64,000 nt of DNA from Ashinkailepas kermadecensis (Eukaryota > Arthropoda > Thecostraca > Neolepadidae): assembly GCA_034440615.1 (NCBI GenBank), contig JAOTOM010004013.1, positions 147,034 through 211,033 on the forward strand. The letters are read 5' to 3'. The translations under genes were made by a program, and so were the position numbers. The notes below the pieces were generated by a model that saw only the letters and a program-made list of their open reading frames with translations, ran no database searches and had not been told where the DNA came from. Positions within the stretch are counted from its first letter, which is position 1, and every line of letters starts with the position of its first letter. This document shows positions 21,690-31,688 of this stretch, piece by piece.

Positions 21690-23326
21690 AAGGGAAGTAC
21701 AGGAGGTGAGGCACACTTATATGTGAGGCAAGTAATGAAATGGAATTCCATAGAGGATAGGGTACATAGTGAAGGAGTAGAATCTTTGTGGTTAGATATC
21801 ATTCTGAAGAATGTAACAAGATTTAGGATTTGGGCATTCTATAGGCCACCAGGCCAGAATGAAAGCACTGACAGGTTGATGCAGGAAGAGATAAGTAGGA
21901 GAGTGCATGGGAAAACTGTATTGTTGGGGGATTTCAACATAGCAGGGATGGGAGATAAAACTAGATGTTCAAGCAAGTCAGGAAGAAGCTTCATAGCTTG
22001 TGTTGTGGAAAATCTAGTCTTTCAAATGACACATCAACCTACAAAGCGAAATGAAATGCTAGATCTGGTGCTTACAAATGAGGAAAATGTTGTATAGAAT
22101 GTAAACATAGGAGAGACCTTCGGTAATAGTGATCATAGCATCATGCTCTTTTCCTTATATGTTGGAAGTGTAGGAGTCAATAAAGCATTTATTCAAAATT
22201 TGGATAAAGACAAATACAACGGGTTCAGGGACTACCTGAATGAAGTTAATGGGGAAGAATAATTGACGGACTTAGATGCCAATCAAATATTGCGAATGGT
22301 AAAAGACAAACTGTTCCAAGGTTAGGATAGGTTCATTCCCAATAGACAAATTAGACTAAACCAGATTAAGCATCCTTCATGGCTGAGCAAGGAAGTAACA
22401 TGTTTGCTGGAGTCAAAAAAGCAGGCATTTATGAAACTAAAAGATGTTAACTCTGATGCAAATCTATGATGATATAGAATGGCTAGAAATAAAGTTAGGA
22501 GGTGTGTTAGGGCATCTAAAAGACTGACTGAATTAAAATTAGCTCGAGAATGTTCAGCGGGCAATGCTAAGAGGTTCTTTACTTTCTACAAATTTAAGTC
22601 TAAAAAGTGCAATGTAGGGCCACTGATGTTATATGATAAAATAGTTGTTGATAATTGCGATATAAAGGAGTCCCTAAGCAAACAATTCTCATCAGTCTTT
22701 ACTAAAGAGAACTCTGGTACATTGGAAACAACTGAAAGCAATGTCATAGTAGGAGATAGGTTGGAGGATCTTACAATAGCAACAGAAGCTGTAGAAAAAC
22801 AGTTGCATAATATGTAACATAATAAAGCTCCTGGGCCAGATGATATATATATGCTAGGATCTTAGTAGAGTGTGCTATAGTATTCGTAGTTCCCTAGGTA
22901 TAATTTTCAGGCGTCCTATAGAGTATTCTGAATTACCGAAAGATTGTCGAAATGCAAATTTAGTACCACTTTTCAAAAAGGTAAGCATGAAGTGTGTAGG
23001 AAACTACAGGCCAGTCAGTTTGACCTCAATAGTTCGTAACGTACTATAAAAAAAAACTTGTCAAACAGAATATTCAGACTCATCTAGATAGACACAACAT
23101 TTTACGGGATACTCAACATTGGTTTGATCTCGAAGATCTCGCTTAGCTAACCTATTGGAGTTTATGGAGTATGTAACCAAAGAAGTAGACAATCAAAGCA
23201 GGATGGGTGTAGTGTACTTGGACTTTAGCAAAGCTTTTGATAAAGTTCTACATGGGCGTCTAATTCAGCAACTAGAGCAGCATGGGATTGGTGGTAAGGT
23301 TCTAGGTTGGATTGAAGCATGGTTAA
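21690..23326 (+). pseudogene. CR1-like LINE ORF2, endonuclease to RT (5' piece)
   Basis: Apurinic-type endonuclease from EGVESLWLDI (near 21775), through LLGDFNIAG (near 21925, catalytic D and N) and the TLDLVLTNEE-like segment, to GNSDHSIM (near 22125). Then comes the CR1-type linker (WLSKEV, NKVRRCVRASKR, FKSKK, VGPL, FSSVFTKE) and the RT N-terminus with HNKAPGPDDI (near 22820) and VVYLDFSKAFDKVLHGRL (near 23215, first RT catalytic Asp). The endonuclease N-terminus is missing. Several in-frame stops (22097, near 22260, near 22325, near 22817) and frameshifts mark it as dead. It is cut at 23326 by a TTAA element; the RT resumes at 24150. Confidence 0.85.
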
Positions 23327-24145
23327 CCCTCCCCGTCCTTCCGGTCATATCCTCACACACCGTCTCGGAGGGGGGGTGATACAAACCCCCTCTAATCTCA
23401 AAACTAAGCGTCGCACGAAAACGAAAGAGGTGTCATCGGAAAGCGCGCGACGAGTGGGGCCAGAAACCACCCGCACACTTTGATCTCCCCAAAAGTGACG
23501 TCACCAGGAGGCCTAGGTTTGACGACTTACATCATGGGCTCTGGGGAGTTCATTTTGGGGGAGATTTGGAGAAAAAAATTATTGGAATCAGAAATGTAAG
23601 GCGAAATCGACCGTGACCCTCAAAATTTTGGCCACCCAAAAATCAAAATTATATTTTTTTGAAATTTCAAATGTTTGAGTTTTCAATTTTCTTTAATTTT
23701 TCTTATTCTGATGGGTAGAGCGGACCAAAAAACGTTGTTCGAAGTCAACTTGTGCTCATAAAAAATGCTTACTTTTTAGTCAGAATCTTCGATTTTAGCT
23801 CTAATGGGCAAATATGCAAAACTAGTAAGTAATCAAAAACGGGAATTTTTTTTTAATGCCTCTAGTGCGTTTTGTTTCCTCCCTAAAGATAAGCAAACGC
23901 TCAAAGTTTCATTATAATATCTATATCCGTTAAAGCGTGACGACTGGTTAAACTTTTCTGGAGGTGACCTCACTTGACCTTGACTAACTCGTTGATCCTA
24001 GATGACCTGATCGCAAAATTTGACACAACATGCCAAATTGATTTGGGAAAGGTATGCCAATTTTGGCGCGCTGCCACGCGCCGTTCTTTCACTATCCGCG
24101 GAAAACCTTAGGCGGGCATATCAACCCCCAGCCAGACGGCGCAGG
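23327..24145. mobile_element. TTAA-flanked non-coding element, family 1 copy b
   Basis: 819 bp, opposite orientation to copy a at 4134. Flanks are TTAA (23323-23326) and TTCA (24146-24149, one change). The left end reads CCCTCCCCGTCCTTCC with CCGTCTCGGAGGGGGGG inward; the right end, reversed, reads CCTGCGCCGTCTGG. TGACCTTGA at 23975-23983 is the reverse of TCAAGGTCA. It splits the RT between the LDFSKAFDK block and the SGVSQG block. The homologous CR1 fragment at 1-903 keeps the unfilled TTAA at 330-333. Confidence 0.85.
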
Positions 24146-24149
24146 TTCA

Positions 24150-24840
24150 GGGGACGAAAGCAAGGGGTGGTGCTAAATGAATGTAAATCCGACTGGAAGG
24201 ATGCTCTGAGCGGAGTGTCACAGGGCTGTGTTCTACCGCCACTTCTCTTTATTATCTTTGTAAATAACATTGAGCTTGGGCTGAATAATAGGGTGTTCAA
24301 ATTTGCTGATGACGTCAATTTGGTAGGAGTGGCTAACAGTAGTGAGCAATCTAGTAATAATCAACTAGACTTGGAGGACCTAAAAACGTGGGCTGATCAA
24401 TGGCAGATGACTTTCAGCTATGACAAATGTAAAGTTATGCATCTGGGGTCTGGAGGTGAGACTTTCAGATATACAATGAGAGGTAGGAAATTGGATGTTA
24501 TTGAAGAGGAAATAGATTTCGGTTTGTCGGTTTCAAATGGTCTTAAAGCAGACAAACAATGTATCTCAGCTAGGAGCAGGGCAATCAGAATGATGGGAAT
24601 CATTAATAGGACTATGAGATATAAGAGCAAGGAAGTGATGAAAATACTGTACATGGCCTATGTGCGAGGCCACTAAGAATATTCTGTACAGGCATGGAGC
24701 CCATACTTAGAAAAGGATATAGACATGCTAGAAAGAGCGCAGCGTAAAGACACTGCACTCATCAGTGTACTAGGTAACTTAGAATATTGGGAAAGACTTA
24801 TGGCTTTATATATGTACTCACTCATGCATAGGATATTAAG
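24150..24840 (+). pseudogene. CR1-like LINE ORF2, RT palm to thumb (3' piece)
   Basis: Continuation of 21690-23326 after the TTAA element. It reads RGRKQGVVLN, SGVSQGCVLPPLLFIIF (near 24210), FKFADDVNLV (near 24300, both catalytic aspartates present), WQMTFSYDKCKVMHLG (near 24400), then the thumb and C-terminus: SYVR-like near 24660, WSPYLEKDIDMLERAQR near 24700 and a LMHRILR segment near 24825. That order is typical of CR1. A stop at 24674 and the ending in a TA microsatellite show the copy is not functional. Confidence 0.85.
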
Positions 24841-24900
24841 GTATATTATATATATATATATTAGATATATTAATAGATAGATATATTAATATATATTAGA
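24838..24900. repeat. TA-rich microsatellite
   Basis: Imperfect TA/ATATTA tract directly at the 3' break of the CR1-like LINE. Confidence 0.8.
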
Positions 24901-26600
24901 AGTAGAAATAGTTGCGGGGGTGGGTTAAGCAAACATTGAAGTGGTAGTTCCCCTCAAAGGTATATAAAACAACACACCGGAGTCGAACGACTGGCAAATG
25001 GTACCGAATCGGCGAGAGGTAGTGGCGTTGCCAGCTAAGGTATGTTGCAAGGGCTGATCCAAGGGGAGGAAGCGAAAGTGGCGCCCTTTATGACCCGAAG
25101 GACGCCTCTCTTGGAGGCTCCAGTGTACCCCCTCCCTCGAATTTCTCAGCGCCACTCGCTCCTCGGCCTGGGAACGGCAGTCCTCTGGGGTCCGAACGCA
25201 CGCCGCGATTTTTTCGGCGAAAGGCACTCCTCAGACGAAAACAAATAGTGCCCCTCTGGGAGATCGGAGTGTACCCTGTCCAAATGTTCTAGACCAAGAG
25301 CCGCTCATCTGGAGAAATGACGCCTCCTTGGCAAAATCATAAATCTGTCAGTGGTATGGTGTAGGGGGTGGGGGCTTGTGCCTTCCATGGAACTTCCGCT
25401 CAATCCTCCTTGCGGATTGGTGGATACGCCGAAGTCTGTACTCTCCCATTCAGTTGTGTAAACCACTCCACCAAAAATATCAGCCACATATCGAAAGAGC
25501 AAGGAGGGTGGGGGTGAAAGCAGAAGCGCCCATTCTTATCTTGGAGGGTGAAACTGCCCCCTCAATGCTTGTTTCCCCCACCCGCAATAATTTCAACTTC
25601 TAACATTGGAGCCTATGGAATGTGACCCCCCCCCTATTCATTTTGGTCTGCCTATTGCCTTCATATACTTTGCCCCCTCCGATCATTTTAGGAAATCAAC
25701 ATCGGTGGACCGACCCTTTCGGCGAAATGTGTTACTTCTCACAGATGCCTTCACTTCGCATCACGACAACTTCGGAACGGAGCGTAATACATAAATAAGG
25801 AAAGAATGGTGCGGTTCCTGGATCAATTCTGTATCATGAAAAGCAGATGCAATCCTCCTGGGGTGGATGAATGAATTGGTAAAAATGTCAATACGAAATG
25901 CGTACCCAGAACTCCCATAGGCCCACGGCCTAAAACTGTCCGCGTTTCCGTGTTTTTACTTACACTCCGCTAGGTGGCAGGTTGGTGGCGCTGATACGCG
26001 CAGATCAAAGGCAACGCACGTACGAACTATGATCTGTGTAATAAACCTGCCGTAAGACATTTATGAATGAAATAGAGAAAGAACTGTTTGGTAATCATTG
26101 TATTTGGTAACCGATGACACTTACTACGCCTAGAGAAGATATATACTACATTTTCGTTGAAATAAATTGAATAACTTCGCTTATGCAATATGCAATTGTT
26201 TTTGACGCACAGACAATTGTGCATAACATAGATGTATCCATGTTGTTCTTCCGAACAGTTTTTTCGTGAGGTATACATGGTTTCCTCAAAACAAATTTCC
26301 TTTCTTCCTTTGTTTGTTTTCCAGACACCTATTACATTACTTGCGCCGTTACATCAACATTGGCTTTATGGATAGTAAGTTGAATGGTGTTGTGAAGTAA
26401 ATTGCTCGTATCATTTCAACATTAATTCTCCATTAATATTCTCCATATTCTCCATTAATTGCTAGGCACCTTCGGTTTAGCCACGTAGTCGTCCGAGTCA
26501 GGTGAGAGGGAAGGTAAGCATATTGTTGTAATAAAATTGTTTAACTACGTTGTTACGTAGTTAAATGGGTTAATACGTTAATGCGTAGTTAATACGTTAA
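24901..26600. other. No gene recognised
   Basis: 1.7 kb. Positions 25020-25800 are patchy GC-rich sequence with repeated CGCC/CTCCC segments and AGTGTACCC-type phrases, loosely like 9056-9480, so probably an old dispersed repeat. 25800-26600 is AT-rich. No coding motif found. Confidence 0.4.
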
Positions 26601-27355
26601 ATGGGTCCTGACTTGGGAAGAAACATAAATATTGCCCATTTGAATGCAAGGTCCATAGTAAATAAAATTGATGAGCTCAATATCTTCCTAAACCTACTGA
26701 ATCACAAATGGAGCCTTATATGTATTTCTGAAACCTGGCTATTAAAAGAAAATGCACAGAAATTTAACTTAGAGGATGAAGATTATGAACTATTCTGCCA
26801 AAGCGGGGAACACAAAATTGGGGGAGGGTCCGCAATCTATTCCTTGAAGTCGCTAAAAGCAAGACAGCTCTATCCATTTGATGTTGTTGTTGCTGCAGCT
26901 GAAGGTGTTTTTCTCCAAATATAATTGAGTAATAAACAAACTATTTTGATATGCCAGATCTATCATGCACCTGGTCATGAATCATGAATCATATCATGCA
27001 CCTGGTCATGAATCATGAATCATATCATGCACCTGGTCATGAACATGCCTGCATACATCATTGAAGAGCTAAATGATGACCTGTTCTCGATCCCAAATGA
27101 CCACTTTGCGGACACATTTTTCATGTATAGGTGCTCTCATGGTTGTCTTCCTCTAATATCAAATGCGAATCGTGTATGTGATACATCATGCACATTAATT
27201 GGCAATATTTTCGGTAAATATGTGTCAAAGATAAAAGAGATTGGCATCATTAAATCGGATTTCTCTGATCACTTCTCTATTTTTACAACATCAGAATTTA
27301 CAGTTCAAAAACCAAAAACTACCTTTGACTTCAACCAAAAACTACCTTTGCGTGG
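26601..27355 (+). pseudogene. L2/CR1-like LINE endonuclease fragment
   Basis: Reads NINIAHLNARSIVNKIDEL (near 26620) and LICISETWLLKENAQKF (near 26716; the glutamate is the metal-binding residue), then GGGSAIYS. After a break with a 31-bp tandem repeat, a second part follows: RVCDTSCTLIGNIF (near 27170) and KSDFSDHFSIF (near 27255, catalytic D-H). The middle of the domain, including the GDFN block, is replaced or lost. It lacks any RT and ends where a minus-strand I-like LINE begins. Too broken to be functional. Confidence 0.75.
26962..27043. repeat. 31-bp tandem repeat
   Basis: Units start at 26962, 26993 and 27024 (the last partial), each beginning ATCATGCACCTGGTCATGAA. It sits in the middle of the endonuclease fragment and probably arose with its internal deletion. 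Confidence 0.85.
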
Positions 27356-27690
27356 TGGAATATAAATGGAACACACATCTATATTCCTACCATGTAAACG
27401 CAAAATACAAGCTAGTGCTTGTATGGGTGAATTAAGTGTATTTTGTGTACAATCATTGTTTATGTAAAGTGCTGTACCGCCACTTCGTTGTGATCCACGG
27501 ACCTCGTCGTGACGATACAGTTCATAATTGAAAGGATTGAAGTTGTATTTTTTTCAGTAGGCAAAAACCATGTTTCTTTGAGTGCTATGAGAATAGGTGC
27601 GAGAATACTGAAAAACAACTTTAATTTCGGCCCATCTTGATATTAAGCTACGGCAATTCCATTGTAAAAATGTAGACGTCGGGAAAAGAA
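27356..27690 (-). pseudogene. I-like LINE ORF2 N-terminus (endonuclease start)
   Basis: Minus-strand start of ORF2 of the LINE whose ORF1 is at 28094-29239. It aligns with 43000-43330: FLQWNCRS-type start near 27670, a LKETWF-type segment with the metal-binding glutamate, then HDEVRG and ALYINND. The copy stops at about 27356, inside the endonuclease, next to 27312-27350, where CCAAAAACTACCTTTG is repeated. It is therefore cut on its 3' side, unusual for a LINE, where 5' truncation is the norm. A later deletion is the simplest explanation. Confidence 0.75.
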
Positions 27691-28093
27691 GTGTTAATGT
27701 TTGTCGGTACCTTTCGGTGCATGTCGGAGCCAGGAGTGCAGTTCAGGTGGGTGTGCGTGTTGAGTGCGGACGGCGGTGGTGGCCGTCCGGCCGACCGGTC
27801 ACCTTGGCAAGGTCACGGCGGCCGGTTACTGTCTCGGGAGATGCCCGCCGGCTTGGAGTCGGTCGTGTCACGTGGGCGGCGGCCGGCGCTGGACGTGCAG
27901 GGCTCGATCGGCGGCCCGCTGATGGGGAACGTGAATTTCCTCCCGCAGCCGAGTGACTGCGGGACCTGTCACTCCTCCCTAGAGTGGTCCGCTGGTTGGA
28001 AGCCGGAGTGGTCTGTGTATTGGGAACCGGAGTTGTTTGTGTCGTGATGGTGATTGGTTTTAGTTTGGTGAGTGGTGCCAGGCCTGGTATAAG

Positions 28094-29239
28094 TTATGTT
28101 TGTGTGGACGTGGAATTTGTTTTGACGCGAGGTGTAGATGGAGTAAGGGTGGCCGCCTGGGCGTAAGTTTTGGTGGTCGGGGAGGTAGCCTCGACGGTCC
28201 GCCGGGCCTGCGGGTAGGAGACTCCGGTCGTGGCCTTGACGGTGCAAACCTCATTTTCCCGTCGCCAGACTGGACAGAGATTGGAAGTGGTGAGGTGGTC
28301 GGATGTATTGCAGTTGAGGCAGTAGGCAGGCTTGGAGCAGGTGGAATCAGGATGGGGTGGTTCGCCGCATTTGGGACAGCGGGTTGATTGGCGACAAATC
28401 TTGCTGCCATGACCGAAGCGCTGGCAATTAAAACAGCGGAGAGGATTGGGAATAAAGACACGTACTTGGTATCGGATGTAGTCGGCGAGGAGGGTCTTGG
28501 GAAGAGTGGTAGAGTTGAAGGTAAGGACAAGGAGGCTTGTATGTCGTTTCTGGCCGTCTTTGAAGGAGGTGATGCGGTGGACGTGGGTCACCCCCTCCGG
28601 CCTGAGCTCTGTCTGGATATCTGCTTCAGACATGAAGCGGAGCTCCGGCGCGAAGATGGTGCCCTTGGTGGTGTCGCGGTTTAAATGTAGGGTAATTGTG
28701 ACGGAGTTACCACAAAATGTGGTGTTACGGAGGAGGGCTTTGGTCTGGGCTCGGGTTTGGGTTTTAATGACGAAGGTTCCGTTAGCAGGGGCTTCGATGT
28801 CAGGATTAGTTAAGGAGCAGATGGCGATGAATTGCTTGATCGGCCAGAAAACGTTAATACGGCGGAAGGAAACGGATTCCTCGACAGGCTTGACAACTAT
28901 GTAAGAGCCAGTGTCCCTACCACTGTCGAGGTAGGGTTCGATGAGTTCAGGTTGGGAGGGCGTGGTCTGGTTCGGACGTGGGTCAACGGCGTGGAGGGTT
29001 ATGGTCTGGTCCGGATCGCGAGGCGATGTCGTGGTCTTGGGACGAGCAGGAGTCGGTGAGGCACAAACGGCTTCCATGGCACCATCCGAAGGAATTGTCA
29101 GACGCGGGTCATCAACGGTGGTATCGAGAGATGGGACATCATGTGCAAAGTCCGGGGTCGCGCGATGGTCGTCATGTGTAGCTATTGGTGGAAATTCCGT
29201 TTCGGAGTCCGGTGGCGAGCTGGGGTCGGTGTCCTTCAT
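28094..29239 (-). CDS. I-like LINE ORF1 (gag-like nucleic-acid-binding protein)
   Basis: Open frame of 381 residues starting at the ATG at 29239. ORF1 proteins of this group bind the element RNA and assemble ribonucleoprotein. The N-terminal 100 residues are acidic and Pro/Ser-rich; residues about 120-265 form the conserved middle domain (FWPIKQFIAICSL near 130, APELRFMSEADIQ near 195). Three CCHC-type knuckles lie at about 269-322: CFNCQRFGHGSKIC, CPKCGEPPHPDSTC and CLNCNTSDHLTTSNLC. It aligns with the broken ORF1 at 41423-42985. The frame is open throughout this span, but the homologous sequence beyond the stop (28093-27690) suggests the original reading continued. Upstream, 29240-29480 is the matching 5' UTR. 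Confidence 0.85.
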   Translation of the reverse strand: MKDTDPSSPPDSETEFPPIATHDDHRATPDFAHDVPSLDTTVDDPRLTIPSDGAMEAVCASPTPARPKTTTSPRDPDQTITLHAVDPRPNQTTPSQPELIEPYLDSGRDTGSYIVVKPVEESVSFRRINVFWPIKQFIAICSLTNPDIEAPANGTFVIKTQTRAQTKALLRNTTFCGNSVTITLHLNRDTTKGTIFAPELRFMSEADIQTELRPEGVTHVHRITSFKDGQKRHTSLLVLTFNSTTLPKTLLADYIRYQVRVFIPNPLRCFNCQRFGHGSKICRQSTRCPKCGEPPHPDSTCSKPAYCLNCNTSDHLTTSNLCPVWRRENEVCTVKATTGVSYPQARRTVEATSPTTKTYAQAATLTPSTPRVKTNSTSTQT

Positions 29240-29480
29240 TCGTTTTTCCCCATTGTGGGGAAAAACCTATCTAACGAAATGTAAATAAACACTAAGGACA
29301 CACAGAAAACAGGGAACAAAAGTACGTCGATGAAAAACCGGATGGGGCGACGGTGTCACCCCACTGGGAAACGAAATACGAAAAGAGCGACGGGTGTCAC
29401 CCCACGAAAATGAAAAATAAAGGACTGCAGAACCAGCAGTCAGTCTAGCCAGAATTGGCACGGCGGAGTGTTCAGTGAGC
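29240..29480 (-). promoter_or_regulatory. 5' UTR of I-like LINE with duplicated motif
   Basis: Aligns with 41190-41422 on the other strand. Both copies carry two GGGGTGACAC units (29404-29360 here; 41278 and 41319 there) about 40 bp apart, and begin near a CTCCGCCGTGCCA segment. LINEs of this group use internal 5' promoters, so a promoter role is plausible but inferred. Confidence 0.5.
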
Positions 29481-30906
29481 TTTGGAAGGTATCTCTGGCT
29501 CAAATAGTTCTGACACTCCATGTCCAATTCTTCTGTGGCATTCACTGTTACTGAATCATAATTCCTTGAAGTTGACTAGTTTTCTATTTTCAAAATAATT
29601 TAAGTGGTAGCCCATGTCTGCGTTATAAACGACCCAATGCTGTCGGTGCGACTGAGGCGCAAATGCAGTAACGTCACTCACCTGCCTGTCCTCTTAAAGG
29701 CTGCAGAGCAAATTGTCACATGATCATCTAAGAGATAGATTCACATCCATGGACACTGGCCCATGGTCAATCTGGTAGACTGTCACTAACCCCTAACTGT
29801 GAAGTGGCGCACCAAGAATAACGGATGGCCCGGTTACATTTCGTGCTGAAGCAATATAAACTAAACACTTCTTATTGTAAAATAGTTGGATGGTATCCGC
29901 TTGAAGTAATATTTTATCCGCGTAGAAATCGGTATATGTCGCTTCCAATACAGAGCACATTGTATACAAAGCAAAATTATTTATCACACAACATAGGCGG
30001 TACGCACAAAAATGTAGGATTATCAATGAAACAGGTATATTTTAATCGTTATTAATCGATTTGTCAATGAATCTGATTAAAGCAAGCAAGTGCCGCCTAG
30101 GTATTTGCCGCTCCGGTAGCTCAGTTGGCTTGGGCACTCCCCTGTCCTGGCAAGACGGGGTTCGAGTCGCTTCACGCGCTCGCTTTTAGCCCCTGACTGG
30201 GAAGGTCAGTTGGCAACTGGCACGATAATGTCGAAAGCGGGCTACCGGGGTGGCTGTGTGAATGCATTAGCGGCACGTGATGCGTTTTGCAAAATTTGTA
30301 CTGTAGAACTGCAATTCATGGATCGGGTGATGCGGCCAGGGCTCACGCAGCAAGGCCTGTTTAGCAATTGGATCCTGGTTTATAGAGCCATCCCACCAAG
30401 AATTCGAACTAAATTGATAAAAAGTGTAAGGTAAAATAATTATATCATTATTTTAGGGTCAGAGAATGCTCCGTTGACATCATAAACCTCTCATCTCCTT
30501 TCACTACATCCTTCGCAACCGAGCTCCTTATAACACTTCCAGGTCATTCTGTGTTGCCGAAGTCCGAAATCCACAGCGATCAAATGCTGCTTGTCTACAG
30601 GGCTCCAGTGGTGGACCGCTTGCTGAACTGCCAATGTTGTTTGGACGACAGAGGAATGCAAGGCGGGAACAGCGTAGACACGTGTGTCTCACTGCATGGC
30701 TGCAGGGCAAGTGACCACGTGAAGACTACACAGGCGAATACTTACAGCTGGCCAGTGATGAATCCTGCAGACTGTCATGCAACGCATAACTGTGAAGCGG
30801 CGCAGTCTACCAGATATTATTGGCGTAGAGCGGCACAGTCCACGTTCCTAGCCGCCAGCCAAAGGTAAGGATTCCAAAGAACATTTCACTGCAGGCGAGT
30901 GTACAA
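29481..30906. other. No gene recognised apart from a tRNA-like segment
   Basis: 1.4 kb between the I-like LINE and transposon T2. Short frames only, none with a motif I know. The tRNA-like head at 30108-30185 is listed separately. Confidence 0.4.
30108..30185 (+). tRNA. tRNA-like sequence, probably SINE head or tRNA pseudogene
   Basis: TAGCTCAGTTGG at about 30117 matches the RNA polymerase III A box and GGTTCGAGTCG at about 30157 the B box, 40 bp apart. The acceptor and T stems do not pair well, so it is not a functional tRNA. No tail or second copy was found in the window. Confidence 0.45.
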
Positions 30907-31688
30907 TAGGGTAGAACGTCAGAGACGAAGTATTTTTCCGGGAAAACCGCGTAGTGGGGTTTTTTGCCTTTCGTCATAAGGAACATGAAACATATTTTTT
31001 AACTTTTTTATTTCAAATTTTTGCTGCGCAAAACCGCACTTTAAAATCCAAAATTTCCAAAAACATAGGCTAAATTTGTTCTCATTTCCTTCCTAATTAA
31101 GAAAGAACCATGAAACAAGTTATATCATGTTGCACGCAACGAGATGAATCCATCGACACCAAATATTATGACCTAAGGTCACGGGTTCTCCCTCCAGGTC
31201 AGGTCATTGACCTCAATTTGGCCAAAAATCGCTATTTTCGTAACTTTCCGGGGTTTATCTTGTGACGGTTACAGAAGAACTCGACAAAATTTGGAACATA
31301 TTACCGATATGGCTACTACGCAGCTTGTGATATTATTTAATGCGGCATTTCTTCTCAAGGTCGGAGGTCACGAGAGGTCAAAGTTCAGAGGTCACATAAG
31401 GTCAAATTTGGAAAGTGTACGAAATTCCAAGTTTTGAAGTTCCGAGATATATTTGGGCGTCGAATTCGAATTCAGCAATAAAAATTACCCTCGTTTCCTT
31501 TTTGTCTTCTTTCAGTTCGTTTAACCGCGCCAAGTAATTATACACTTGTTACGTGTAATTTAGGAGGAAAAAGTAGCATCTCTATCAGGAATTCTTATAA
31601 TTAATGGGATGTTAGGCAACCCCGAATATCTTGCATATTTGGATCTCCTACATTTTACATTAAAGAATATGACCAAAAATATATTTAA

